Positions 29,101 to 44,100 of a DNA stretch of 64,000 nucleotides are shown one piece after another. The position numbers and the translations under genes are program-made. Each line of letters opens with the position of its first letter. Positions within the stretch are counted from its first letter, which is position 1. The notes under the pieces were generated by a model. The model had not been told where the DNA came from, did no database searches, and saw only the letters and a list, made by a program, of their open reading frames with translations. The stretch comes from Chamaea fasciata (Eukaryota; Chordata; Aves; Passeriformes; Sylviidae): assembly GCA_029207755.1 (NCBI GenBank), contig JARCOQ010000003.1:85083994-85147993 (forward strand), written 5' to 3'.

Positions 29101-32100
29101 AAAAGATGAAATACCTTTTCTCCTTTTGTTCCAGCTGGACCAGGATGTCCAGGTCTTCCTGGGACTCCCTGCACAACACAGAATTGTTGATATAAGTTAG
29201 GAAAAAATGAAACACAATATTTTTGCAGTGTCACTATGTTTTTAAAATATGCTTTTTGTAGGTAGTTTAAACCTAATTATACTTCTCCTTCGGGTTTAAA
29301 TATTTCTCTTCTCCTTGATACAACTGCTGTGTCCTCCTGATAAGTCCTTTGAAGGGTAAAACTTTTCTTCACCATTGCATTTTCACCTTGACAAACTAAA
29401 TGTGGTGACCCTAAATGGCACATATTGATACAGCTGAGAATCACATTTTACTGCTAAATGCCAATTTAGTATTCCACATTAAACTTCTTAAATGTGCTAC
29501 AATTTTTGAAAGAAGTATTAGTATTGCCATGAAACCTAGGAATGAACAATGATCATACCAACTAATGTGATTCCATCCCATAAGTAGAAAAGAATATTTG
29601 AAAAAATTTCGAAGAGGACCTTTCCCAATAACACCAACAATTTTAATGATATATTTCAATGTCTTAAAATATTGTCAGCTTCTTCTAATTCTTTGGGTTT
29701 GAGTTGTGAAACTAAGTAATTATTTTGTTTCGGCACTAGATTTTTTTCAGAATGACTAGCTGGAATTATTTTTAGATTTTATTGCTAACATGACTCTAAT
29801 TTGGGTAAAAATACATAATTCATTGCAAGTTTGCACATCATAAATCATGTAACCTCACAGATTCTCTAGTAAAGTCAAAACTTCAAATCTATTTCAGTTC
29901 CATAAACTTTGAGTCCAGACAATAATGGTATTTTCAGTAACATCAACACCAGTATAGTTTACTAGAGCCAGAAAGGGTAAGATTTTATTGTTACTCTCCT
30001 AAAAGATAAAAGAAAGGACTAGAAACTAGGCAGTTATAGCAACCTCTACAGAAATAAATTAGATCATGGGTGATACCACACACTTACAGATGGGCCACTG
30101 GGTCCTGCTATACCTGGGAGTCCAGGAGCACCTTGAAGACCCTGGAAATTAAAAGAGCACATGTCTAGTTCCTCTCCCACTTATACTTCAAAAATACCTC
30201 TGTTCAGCATGTTCAGCAGTACTGTACCTGTATTACAGCACATTTGCTTCTAAAATGTGGGCATTATTTTTGGAAATGGTTAAAAAAGTAACCGCCCCAC
30301 CAGGTAGGAAAGAGAACTGGGTTATCATTGAACCAGTTTAGAGGCAACTTCTTGCTTGAATGATAAACACTTGTCCTTCAACCCTTCACATTTTTAACCT
30401 ATATTTTGTAAATAGTTTTGTCTTTAGTTGTGCAGATAAGAACAGATCTCAAGCTTTTCCTTAGAGATTAATTTTCTATTTTCTTTTATTAACAAGCTTT
30501 TTTTTTTCTTCTGAGAAGACATTTACTCAGGCTTCTCAATATTACCTGATGCTATCTAAATTAAATGATACTTTCTGCCTCATTTTTGATTTGACTTTTT
30601 GGTAATTGAACATGACATTTTACATCGTATTTAATGATCTACTTTCCTGCTTGTATTCTATTCCTTTGTCTGAAAATCAATGGACTCTAGTATCCACCTA
30701 CTAAACATACAGCCGTGCAACTCACTACAGTGGATAGAGGCGGGATTTGAGACAAGCCTGTATGTCATTGAGTCTTTCCTCTGCCACACCAGGTTTAGGT
30801 GCAATTTTAGACATGTAAAAGTCATGTACTAATGAGAGCTAATGCTCTTGGTTCTCCCTATAATCCACAAAGATAAATAGATTCTTCCAAGCAGTGATTA
30901 ACTTCATCTGTCCATCCTCTGACAAGAAAAATCCCCTCAGAGAAGGTGTATTTCTCATTTGAAATGCAGTGTTTAAGAAGGAATGGCTAAGGAGGCAGCC
31001 TGGAAAGCCACAGAGGTCAGGAACCCTGAAACAGGTGCTCTGAGGGAGAGACTGAGGGAAAAACTTCAGAGAGAAATAAATCAGCAAAAATGTAGAGATG
31101 GAGAGACATTGATTTTCCTTTCTTGCTCCTACACACAGAGGACATTGATCTGCCTCCGCAGCTTTCCATAGTGGTAAGGTAAATACTAATGTGATCTCTG
31201 CTCTTTTTGAACTCCTTTATTCTGATGGTATATTTACATGAAAAATTAATACGAAACCAAAGGAAGATTTTCTATAACTCTTACTATTGATATTAAAAAA
31301 ACTCTCCCCTGAAAAAAGAAGTGCTTTGAAAATGAAGATAAGTTCAACAAAGATTAAAGAGTGATTGGAAAGCATATGGAAGTTAATGAGCATATTTCAA
31401 AAGGATTCAGGTGGGCCTCTATCTTTCTTCCCATTTCTTCCCATTCCAGCAAAAGAATAAAAATAAAAAAATTAAAATTTGTAAAAGAAGTTACTTTTAA
31501 AATGCTTTCATACGTGTTTCTGAAAAAAATAGTCACATGAACCCTCACCATGTCATAATCAAAAGCTGCTGCAAAACATTGAAAATATCAGAGCTAAGGT
31601 AGCTCACCAACTCTCAAATGGTGAAGAAACACTTGAATAACTTACTTATTAACACAGCATTAATGAAAAATATACAATAAATTTTCTCTAGACTCCTCTG
31701 AAAAATCTGCCAGTCATAAACTTGCTGTTACCTAATTACTTTCTTAATTCCCTGCAATATCTTATTTATGTCTCAGTTGTTTAATAGTATTCAAATTGTT
31801 AAAATTGTTTTGCCAACGCCTCATCCTCCTAAGGTTGACTGGTAGAGGTATCCTATATGGCACACAAAGTATGTTTTACTTTCTCATTTATTTTTTCAGT
31901 GAAATTCTGAAGGAAGTTTGCTTACGGTTGTCCCATCCTTTTAGGGAATATGATCTGAATTCCACCTGTCTTAGAATGCAATGCAAGATGTAACCAAAAG
32001 TATGTATTCTATTATCATCTGTTAAAATCAGGTGAGGCAGTGTTATCTCTTCCACTACCCATTCTCCCCCCAGAGGCATATCTGCTGTTAATGGGCCATT

Positions 32101-35100
32101 AAGGCTCACCACATGACTGATAAAATTACACCATCCCATTGTGAGATGCTCCACCCAGGGGGAGGAACCAAGCATTCCTTCCTGGATAAAAGCTGAGATG
32201 CAGAACACCAGAGCAGCCTGTTTCCACTGGATTCCCAGAGGAAGACCAGACCCATCTACACCACCACTGGACCTTCAGAGTCGCTTCTACAGGATCATTG
32301 TTTCAACAGAACCACATCTGTCACTCCAGGAGGACTGCAGCCACGATTTTAAGTGGACTGCTACCAATACCCTGACCAACAGGGTGTCAGGTTGTATTCT
32401 GACTCTATCAGTAGTTTTTTTGTTTGTTTGATTGCTTTTTTTCTTTTTTTGTACTGCTGCATTTTTATTTTAATTTTCCTAGTAAAGAACTGTTATTTCT
32501 ATTCCCATATCTTTGCCCAAGAGCCCCTTAATTTCAAAATTATAATAATTCGGAGGGAGGGGGTTTACATTTTCCATTCCAAGAGAGGGTCCTGCCTTCC
32601 TCAGCAAGACACCTGTCTTTCCAAACCAAGACACACCTCAGGAGGCACTTGCTTCTATAAGAAGCAAAGACTTAATGAGTTCTATATATCATGTAAAACC
32701 AAAGGAAAAAATAAGCATGATACTTCCGGCTGACAACATGCTTAATTCTGGCGCAAAACAGTAGCAGGAGTTGCATGGTTTTTTTCCACATGAAACTGTC
32801 TACTTTTGTAAGCCAAGGATGAATACATTTTTTTTGAAAACTATTCTCTCGTTCTACTACCCTTTAAAAATTCTTAAGAGATCACAGCCTTAGTGAAAGA
32901 TAAGCCAAAGAAAGATAGCCAAAGAAATGTGACATGCTTATAAAGAATTGCTAACTCCCCAGTCAATACAATCTGAATTCCTTTTGTATTTTATAGGTGC
33001 TGTGTCTTCTAACCAGCACTCCTAAATTGAAAGAGAGCTGTATGTGATTAATCCCAATTAAGTATTTTGGAGTTTCAGAGTGCTCACCACCTACTTTTTA
33101 ATGGGCTACTTATTTTAACTCTTCAGCTGACTAGGATCACTAAGAAATTCATTTATTTATCCAGATTAATTTGCTTAATAGCTTCTGTTGTGGTGATGTT
33201 CTTTCTTTTTTTTTTTTCCCCCTTAAAATTGCTCTTGCTCATGTTAACTGCAACTATTTCAATTCAAAATGAACACTATAGCAGCTATTTTGGATTTGAC
33301 ACCACAACTCATTTGGCTTTTTTTCCTTCTCCATAAAGACATAAAAATAACTCTAAGGATGTAACATGAGATGCACAATATTGTAAATACTTTAAATTCA
33401 GCCTATTCAAATATTTTTTAGTTTCCACTTAATAGTAGATGCTGCTAATATTGTTCTCATCAGATTATTTGCTTAATGGAAAATTTTCAAAAGCGAATTC
33501 TAAAGGGGAACCAACAAAATGAAAGCAAATATGTTATAGACACAAAGCATTTTCTGAAAATATTTGGCATTAGCCTATTTTTTGCTCTATCCTATATCCT
33601 TAAAAATCAGCATAGAAATGTATGTGAGGATTTAAAATATACAAATGAGAAAAAATTCACAGAAAATTAAACAGATGTTATTTAATTGAATAATAATATT
33701 CAATCCTGTTGAAAAATCAGAATCAAGGGCGATTTGTAGAACTACATTAATATCTCAGCAGTTTTAAAGAACTAAATAACATTCTGTCCATTTTATTTTC
33801 AGTCTAAGTCTTTAGTCAGGTTCAGATAAAATTACTACCACTGTAGAAATGAAGTCATTTTACCTCATCACCCTTTTCTCCTGCAAGCCCAGGAAATCCA
33901 CGTTCACCTTTGCTTCCCTACGAAGACATAACATTTAAACAAATATTTTCTATTAGAGAACAATGAATTCCATGCTCTATAGGGCATTTTATGACCCACG
34001 TTCAATATGTGCTAGCATGATGCCCTCCCAGCCATGGTGCCTAAAACATAAAGCAAAGGGTCAAAACTGTCTGAAAGCTTTTAAATAATACCCCCCAGCA
34101 ACGTGAAAGGAAATGAGTAGTTTGTACCTAGGAGGCAAAATGCTGAAAAGACCTTAAGATGGAGGCATTAACACCAAAGAGCTTGAATGGTTGCTGAAAT
34201 GGAGAAAGTTCAGTTCTATGGAATTAGTCTCAACGACAGAAGACATCTAAATGTCAAACCATGTGGCTTTTTATCTGATTCCAGTGAAGCAGGATTTTGA
34301 TTGATGTCAGTGAAACTTCAAGTCCCAGGGAAATGGCTGTGTTACTTCCATGGGAACGGGGTGCAAAGACACAGGATGGTCCAACTGTGTTGCACACTTG
34401 AGGGAGACATGGGAAGTTTGCCTCTTCCCTGCAGAATTCTCTTGTGACTGACTCACGTAAAATGAGTCTGTAGATAGCAAAGCACAGCAGGGCAGTCAGA
34501 TCTGAGCCAGCTTTAATAGAGGCATGACACAGAAAAGCTATCCAGGCCTGGGACTCAACTTAGGCTATTTTCTCACTCAATCAAGAGAAAAGGCAAACTG
34601 ACACATGGAGAGGCCTGAAACATAAAAATCATTTGAACCTAGAGGCTGCTCAATGCCACAGGGATACTGATCAGACCAAGAAGTCAAGTCTCGCAAAGGT
34701 AAGAATCTGGCCTTTTGCTTTTAAGAAGAAGAAAGCACTCTTCAAAACTTACTTTTGGTCCTTCTCTACCAGGAATGCCTGGAGGACCTCTTGTGCCAGG
34801 ATCACCCTGCAGAGATGACAGAAAACGAAGTGAGAAATAAATATTTTTATGACATAGATCTGATCCATGCAGACTGATCTGTGCACACTGCTTCCTTCCT
34901 GCCTTTCTGCCCAGCCCTTCATTTTACCCCAAAGCCTTCTCTTCAGTCCTTGCTCTCTTCTAAACCATGTACTTGTTCAGAGAGACTTCCGTGTTTTCCT
35001 TCCCATCTCTTATACTCTCTACTCAAATCATGCTAACACACTTTATCTTAATTTTGGATAGTCCCAGACAAACGTATGTTTAGGTTTGAACATCTTCCTT

Positions 35101-38100
35101 TTAAGGATTAGTCAGAGATGAAGGCTACTTGTTACTCTCTCCAGCTTCAAATTTGTAGTTATTTAAAAGTAAATGACCCCTGCATTGCTGAGAGAAGCAT
35201 TAGCCAGCAAAATTGCAGTCATATAGAAGTGCTAACTGCAAAACACCGAGAAATGAAGAATGAATCATAAAGAATCAGCAAGAAAGAGAGCTCTGACAAG
35301 AAGAGCATGTACAGCAAAAAAGACAGTACAATTACAAACAGAAAGAAAGACCTAAAATAAATCAGACTTGAAAATAGGAAAGTCAATAAACCCTAAGTAC
35401 ATATATTAATAAAGGACAGTAGAAATGATGTGTGCTTTTCATAATGAAATACTCCCGAGAACAATTTCATTTCAGAATATTGCAGAACACTCCAAATTCA
35501 TTATTTTTCAAAATATTATCTTAGAAATTCTACACTATTTTCCCCACTTGGCATATTACTGAAATTAATGCTACAAAGTGAAGTGGAGAATAGGGTGTAT
35601 TTGTAGGAATTCATACTCTGGGCTGGATGTGCTGAATAGGCACTCACTGGCTACTATCTCACATGCTGTTAAAACACTATTTTGCAAAATTTCTGTAAAA
35701 TATATTTCGTAAATATTTTTAAAAAGAAAACAAAAATCTGCAAAAAACCACAATAATATTTTAGGCTAGCCCTGCAAGTCAGAACTGAACCTATAGAAGA
35801 TCTCAAGTTCATGTGTTTGTTTAAAAAGTGTGCTTATAGCAAAAAAAGACATTTAATCTCTAAAAAAATTTACCTTCAGTATAGCACCCATGTCTCCCAC
35901 AAGTGGAAGTGCAACCTGAAATCAAAAAAGGCATCTGCAGTTAATGTTTTACAAAGCACTTCTAATTCTGATGAGTTTTCATTGCTTCTAAACTTTATAT
36001 TGTTACACGTAGAGCTGATAATATATATATGTTGGTTGAAGCTACTTTTTAATGAAAACTCAAAAGAAAAAAACAGGTTTTCAGATATAGTTAAATATCA
36101 CAGTCTATCAAACCTATCAATTGTAATTCTTCGCTACAAATGAAATGAAATTTCTCAAACAATGACAACAGTATAACTCCTGAACACACTAATACTGTAG
36201 CTTCTGTAGCACATCAGCAACAACTTAATGTTACTGGAATGTCTTGTATTCTCACCTGATTATCTTCAATTGTTTTCCTCCTCCTTTCTCCTAGGCTTTG
36301 ACTCTACTGTGAACTGTAGCACAAACTCTGGAGATGCCAAAGCTAACTTCAATAAATAAGATACTGAAAAAAAGATACTGGAAATAATCCAGCTACAGCA
36401 ACAAAAGCAACAGATGTAATGTTTTTTCCTGCCTTTAAACATTAATATTTAGTGTGTAACTCCCTGGTGCCACAATTGAATTGCTACCAATACTAAAGCT
36501 GACCCAATTAAAGATCAGTCAATGGGTCTATACTGCACTGAAACAGATCCCAGATTTCTGAGACCCACCATTAAACTTGCATTTAAAGACTCCCTGTTAA
36601 AAACTCATTGCCCTGGTTATCATCAGCTTTATTCACAGACTCTCAAATTACTAATTCTTGTTTTGTCTGGCAGTAGCTAAATCTAAAATCATATCAATCT
36701 GTATTATATGTATAATCTGCATACTGTAAATTTAGACATATTCAAAATAAGGTGATTGTTTTTGTTTAGCCTGTTTCAATTCTTTCCATCAGGAAGAAGA
36801 AAAAAATAAGCACTTTTTTAGCATATTCCAAAACTGCCAGTTAATAGCAGTAAGTGTCTCAGATCAGCTCAAGAGACACACTGCTGAACATAATTAACCA
36901 GAAATATCATCACGAGTACACCATCTTAGGGTGGCATAACCACCTTTGAAAGCATGCCGAGTTGTTTCTTAGGGGGAGACAACACCACCTAGCACAACTT
37001 GAGGACATAGTTATGTAAGGTGCGAGTTCATCCTCTGCACAGAGGTAAACTGCACATAGACAGGATCAACTGCTCTAAAAAACTTGTGACAAGACTTGAA
37101 AACTGACTTTTCACCCTTCTCCTTATGACATTTTTCAGATAGGCAGGTTATTACCATGTCACCTGTTGGTCTTCCTGCTGGACTAGAAGCGTAATTTCCG
37201 CAGTCTCTCCTCTTTTCTAATGTTCTTATTTTATCTGCTCTATCGGTGTATGGCACAGAACCCCAATCCCTCAGTGTGAAAAGGTCCTAACCCCAGCTGC
37301 AAAGGGCACACATGTACGAGAACAAGCTGACTGCGTTTGTGCCACACAGCCCCTCCCCTCTCTGTGTGAGGCAAGTCCAGCCTGACTGCAAACACAATCT
37401 CTAGAGCCATAACCGTGTGTTGCTCACACTCTGAGTATTATTCATTATTATTCAGAGTATTATCATACTCTGAATAAGTATGATGATGTTGCTCTCTGAA
37501 TATGTATGTATGATTTATGCTGGGATTATGAAAATGCTAAAATAGCCTTAATTCTCCAGATTCACTCCTGCTTGCTACATCTTCCTTGAAAAAATGTCCT
37601 TTCCAAAGAGAAGAGTGTTTCAAGAGAGCAGAAGGCAATAATTACCCTGTTTGTGAGTTTTACCATTTAGACCTGTCTGTTTAATAGCAGCATCAAATAT
37701 TTTACTTTCATTTAGTTTACAATGAGCTGTGCCTTCCACACTTATTCTACTTATGGATTTTGGTTTTCCTTATTAAGCACTTTGTCCTCATCTGTCTCGA
37801 GTTAAATCTTGTTGACTTCAGACAGCCTCTGAATTTTGATTACATCTTCAAAAAGCAGGTAATCTTTCCCACTCCAATTTCACAGTTTTATCTACTTACC
37901 CAAATCAAATTAAATCACTGACAAGAACTGAGCAATGGAGAGACCTCTCTTTCCAAGTTTGACAATAATCTGCTGAGAGACACTCAGATCCATGATTTTT
38001 GATAAGCATTAACTACATAGTAACTAGTTCTAAGCATTTTTTCTTGCTTAAAGAAACATCATGAAGAGAGTCTCAGTTTTATTGAGGCCAAGGTATGTAA

Positions 38101-41100
38101 CAGGGCTGTTTTCCTGTCTTTCCCAAGTAACTACTTCTACTTTATATCGCTGGTTCTTCTAGACTTGCTAGGCTATTTCACCTCATATAAATTTAAGATA
38201 TTTGCACCAAAGCAAATGAAAAAGCTTTCCCTGTATACGTACAGGATCACCTGGAGGGCCTGGTAGTCCTGGCTTTCCATCTCTTCCTGGAGTGCCCTAG
38301 AAACAAATGTAAAACTTGACGGCCTTTAATCATTGATGAGGTACACATTACTTTTTCTTTTATATATATAATACTGTCACTTACATTAATACCAGGGGTA
38401 CCTGGAACTCCTGGTAATCCTGGAGGTCCCCTAGGGCCCTAAGAGCACAAAAGGTCATTTAGGGTATAAGAATACCTTTCCTGCAAAATTCTTAAACTAC
38501 ATTAATGTATTTTTGTATTAAAGAGAAAACTTTGACTTTACCCTACCTGCACACCTGATGAACCAGTTGGACCTATAGGACCCTGTAAGAAAACACCAAA
38601 TAATCAGCAGTTACACTTTCTGGGATAAGGGAGATGAACTTCATTAAAAAAATGCTGAATGTGGGATATTTGTGCAGTTTTCACTTCGAGAAAGACTTGC
38701 TTTAAGGTTTGGCTTTAAATCCAAATGTAATTTTGCCAAAGTTAGAGACCTCAAGACTATGTGAATGCCCATTTTTCAGGGCAAGCATTTCCAAAATTTA
38801 ATGATCTGTGGTGAAACTTGATATTTAACAAGAAGATTAATAAAAAAAGCGCCAATGAACAGTTGAATAAAAACAGATAATTTAGATACAAATGGGTAAT
38901 TTTTAAAATTCAGATTTGAAAATTTTGTAACTGAAAAAATTCTCTTGAAGTATTATTATTTTAGATTGAGACATTCAGGGTGAATGTCTAGTCACCTTTC
39001 ACAAACATTTTCCTTTTATACCAGAGCACTGTCCGTAAACTGAATTGTGTCAGGTGATAGACATTGGTCGGCTGAAGGGAGATTGCCTCACTCACTGGAG
39101 TAAAACTCCTGCAGTAACATGTGCCACCTACCAGGTACACCATCAACATCAGCAATTTTTTTTTCTGAATACTCTGAAGACACTGCAGGTGGCTTTATTT
39201 AAAGGCATCAAAAAGAAAGAAACCTGGGAAAAAAGCTGAATAATGAAACAGTTATTGCTGTACAAATTATTCGCTATGAATGCTTTAGCAGTCTGTGTCA
39301 ACTTGCTTCATGTTTGAATTTAAACTGCACAGCAACCCTGGAAGCAAACTGGGAGTTGAGAGTTAGGCCAGAAGGGAGTTCATGGCTTTTTATTATGTTT
39401 TGTTTGCCCATTGCAGTTGCTCAGTGATGAACAGCAAGAAGCCTAAATTCTGGGTGTTGGTTTACTTACTGGTGATCCCTGAACGCCTATTCCAGGGGGC
39501 CCCATCTCCCCAGGTGCTCCCTGTACACCAGGTAGTCCTCTTTCTCCCTGTGAAAGGTACAAGGCTTTCCATCACAACAGCTCTGAAAATGAAAACTACC
39601 CTATTATATTTTAAAAAATATTTTTAGAAACAGAAATAATGCATTTTGCATACCTTAGGTCCCCTTGGACCTGGGTTTCCAGGAACACCAGTGGGACCCT
39701 AAAAGAAACCCAAAACAGAACAAAATACGAAAAAACCAAGGAAAAAAACCAAATTATGTTTTGAAATCCAAGAGACTAGATGAATTTAATGGCCAAAATT
39801 AGCCAGCCCTTAGAAATAAACTATGACAAGTTTATATGTCTTCCTTGTCAGTGCCAGTGTCACTAGGATCATGTGTGATACTTAGAGTATTTATAGACTA
39901 TATTTTAGTGCACTTATAATACCATTGTCAAATATATTTCCATTTTGAAATTACAATAAAAAATACATGCTTTGTGGCTTTAAACTAGAAGTGACTAAGT
40001 TTAGATTAGGTATTAGGAAGAAATTCTTTTCTGTGAGGGTGGTGAGGCACTGGAACAGGTTGCTGAGAGAAGTTGTGGATGCCTCATCCCTGGAAGTGTT
40101 CAAGAGAGGGTTGAATGGCAATCTGCTGTAGTGGGAGATGTCCCTCCCCACAGCAAGGGCGTTGGAACTAGATGATCTTTAAGGTATCTTCTGGCACAAA
40201 CCATTCAGTGATTTCTTACATCGCACAGTGAGAATTCTTTCCCAGTTTCTCCTGCAGAATATAAAGTCAGGAAAGTCTTTTCAGATTATGAACTTACTGG
40301 TGTTCCAGGCAGACTTGTTCCAGGAGGCCCCATATCTCCTTTTGGACCTGGATGTCCAGGCGGTCCCATAATTCCACCAGGGTCACCCTACATAATAAAT
40401 TTGAATCACTAATTGAAATATGAGAATTTTACCTTATGAAAAAAACTCTTAAAATTATCAATTTTATAATAGAAAGCACCAGTACTTTGAGAAGATATAG
40501 AGAAGAAAAAAACCCTCATATTTTCCTTCAAAAAGTTACAGAATTGGAGACACGGGTCATATAACCATTAATAATAACTAGTATTCTCTTGGTTTTCCAT
40601 GCTTACAATGCATCTGATCTACATTTCTTGCTCCCCAGGCTCCTAATATGCAGGTTGTCATTAAACCCTGCCAACAAATTCATAGCAACAGCTGAAACAA
40701 CAGCTGTCTCTCCCCAGTTATCAACCACTAGTGCTAAACCTGGGGTCTTCAGTGTATTCCTCTTTACACATTTCTTCCTTATTTCAGTACATGTAGTGTC
40801 TCTTGTTCCATATCTCTAGACTCCTGCTGCTCATGCAGTAAAATTGTGCCTTTTATTATGCGGTCCTCTTGTCTTTTGCAGGCTCCTGCAACATCCTCTT
40901 TGATTCTTTCTGAATCCACTACTTCCCATTTTGCAAGATGAGTACATTTTTGTCCTTGCTCCAGTTATTTTCTTTGTCCTTCTTTCAGCTCACTTCTTCA
41001 GACTGGAGTTTATTGGTTTCCCTTGTACTCCACAATGTATAAATACCACAACATATCACATAGCTCAGGGCACACCTGTATGTCCTCTTTTTTCTCCTTC

Positions 41101-44100
41101 TTTGCATTCAGTATATACACACATAATTTTTAGCTCTTGCTGATGCAGCTGAATTCTAACTAAGGGATTTCTACGCAGCAAAACACAATGTCCTAAGGAG
41201 ATCCAGCCTTGGCTCACATCTGAGCCAGAGTAGCTGCCCTAGAGCTGTGCCAAGATGAGTATGTCTGACTGTGAAGTGGGATTTCACACATTAGTCTGAG
41301 TAGGACACTACACTGAAAAGGTTGTTCTGTAGTCAGGACCTGAAATGACATTTCTGCACAGCACGGATTTAATATAAGGGCACAGTCCAACCTCTTTGAA
41401 ATATTACTTAAATTATTCATCTAAAGAGCAACTGGGTTGCCAAACTGGCCTCAGCCATCTCCAAATGCAGAGATGTTTTTTCTCCAAGACACAGGGGGTG
41501 GCTGCTGGTACATTTTAAAATCACTTCATACAGCAGCCACGCAGATGCACTACAGAAAAATGGAAGGTTACTCTTGGAGTGAAAATTTTAAATGCTTTAA
41601 TGTATCAAGTTGAAATAAAAAAACTTGAATCATACCTTGTCTCCTTTAATTCCTGGGTTTCCTGGTACCCCAGGATCTCCTGGTAAGCCCTGGAATTAAT
41701 AAAAATATAACTGTATGTTTTTATAGCTATTCCCTTAATGGTTATATAAAAATACAGATGAAAATTAGTTTACACTGGAATATTTACTGTGCATTAGTAT
41801 TGACCCCAAATGTTAAAGACTGTAAGTTAATGAATGCTTCCTTAATTAAATATATAAATCATTTATCTTTAAGTTAAAATGTAATAATCAAGATTATTTT
41901 CTGGACCCTATTGGGGAAAATGGCAGAGACCAAAAGGTTTATTTCTTCTATTTAAAAGTAATTCCAAGACTTGAAAATCAACCATTTTTTCAAGGAAGGC
42001 AGCAGCACATAAAAACTTGAATTTTAAGTAAGTGTCTCATCTTCTTTGCCCACGGAGGGCTGCATGATTTCCCATACTAGTTAATTATTCAAACTGGTAT
42101 CTTAAAAGCCTCAATGAATTCCTACTCCTTTACATTAGTTAATCTAACAACCCCCTTTAAATGTTTTAGATACGTAATGGACAGTCAAATGTTTTCAGTA
42201 AGTAAAGTATGTTTCAGCCTTTCTTTTGTCTAAATCTTCTTATCTTTCACATTTTGATTTTAACTTCAGCATTTTCCCTTGTCCTTTTCATGAAGGATTT
42301 TTATAAATGCAGAGAAATGAAGATAAATGAAAAATATTAAAATCTAAATAGAAACTATTGCAATAATAAGTAAGGCTTAATTGAGTTCTCCCACTATACT
42401 GCAACAAGTACAGAAAACTTCTTCCATGACCTTTCAATGTTATTCAGCCAACTAGTCAAGCATTTTTTTAAGAATACCACTAATTTTCATATTAAAGGAT
42501 AAAATTACCCAAACTGAACCAAAATGTAAAATCTAAGTATTAAGAAACTTAAGCTGGACTGAAAAATGAACTCTCTAAGAAAAAGACAAGGAAACACATA
42601 TTGTTTTAATTTTTCTTCTCAGTGTAAAACACAGTTTTGTGCACACTGACATATGACAGATGACAACATTTTCATGCCAGTAGTGAACGTTCAGCAGCTG
42701 TGTTTGCTTTCTCTGCTTCATTCTGTACTTAATACAGACAGACAGCTACTCATTTCACCCAGTCATCCAAACTAAAAGCATAAGAAAGAAAAAAAAGTAC
42801 CCTAATGAAGAATATTCTGCTTATGCCAACACAAAATCATTACGGAAATGGAAATTTATGTTTACTGATCATGGCCTACTCTATCCACTTTTGATATTGG
42901 CATCAAATACATACAGCCTCTCTTCACTCTCTTCTAAGGATTTACCAAATTTTTTTTTTTATTGGTTGGATCTAGCTCAAGTGGTTTTTTTAGGAAAAGA
43001 AGTAATTCTTATCTGCTAGATGACTTTTTGATCATGTAAGTTAAGGTAAAACAATTTTCAAACTTTCATAATTGTCATCATAGTTCATAAAATGAATTAC
43101 TATGTTTTTTAATCTATAATGTTTCTTTAGAAGATAAAAAACCAAGGAGCTTATAGGTAAACATAATGCCTCTATAATATCTTTAAATTTATGTTTTTAC
43201 ATACTAAAATTGTGTCCACAGATACGAGTCTTCAGGATCACCTAGATCTAGGACTTACATATATTTTAATTACTATTTATCTGTTCATAATATTCTCTTG
43301 ATCAAAGATCCATCAGAACACTAGTTTCAAAAATAGCAATTATGAACTCAAGTGGGATGATGGCAACAAGCAAGAGACAAATGAGTAATTTTTTATCTTT
43401 CACAGTAGGAATGTTGATTTATACATAAAAAGAAGCACAGCAGATAAGGCTTACAAACTTTTGAATAGCTGATAGGTAAATCAGATACAACTGAAAAAAC
43501 ATATGCCTCAACTGAGTAGGAGAATGAGATAAAATAAAATGGTCAATAAGTAACACAGTATAAAATGACTACATGAATAGTTAAATACCAGTGGTTTTTT
43601 CCCTTGTCAAGAACTGAAGATGCTGTGTTCTACTGGTCACCTAGCTTACATCCCTAAGACTTTTAATAGGTTACTGATAAAAAGTCTGCCAGCTCTGCAC
43701 CACTCAGAAGGGTAGTTTATAATTAATAAAGTATTTGGCTTAAAAGTATGTTCAAAATAAGAATCTTCTTCCACAATATAGTCTCAGGGCATGTGTGGAA
43801 AGGCCTAAGACATAATGCAGCAGCACCATCTTCTAGATGCTTCTGTTGGCAGAAAAAAGATAGAAACCAAAACCATACCATTAGAGTAATGATGGAAATC
43901 CCAGCCCTTTTCGAGTGAGTGGCTGAACTGCCAGTCTAACCTAAGCTTTTTATTGTCCGCTTTTCTTAATCCACTTCTCAGATCTAACCACTCCAAAATG
44001 CTATTTAGAAGCCATTTTATGGTTTATGGAAGAAGGGAGGCACAAGAACCAAGAAGAGGGGGTAGGTGCCACTTATTAGGTTGTGTGACACCACTAGTGT

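Noticed and set aside
35169..35220. Strong-looking acceptor (GCTTCTCTCAG) on the minus strand followed by an open frame with a Cys codon ([12 protein letters not shown])
   Set aside because: The only nearby donor gives 52 nt, out of phase with both neighbours, and the residues resemble nothing in the family.
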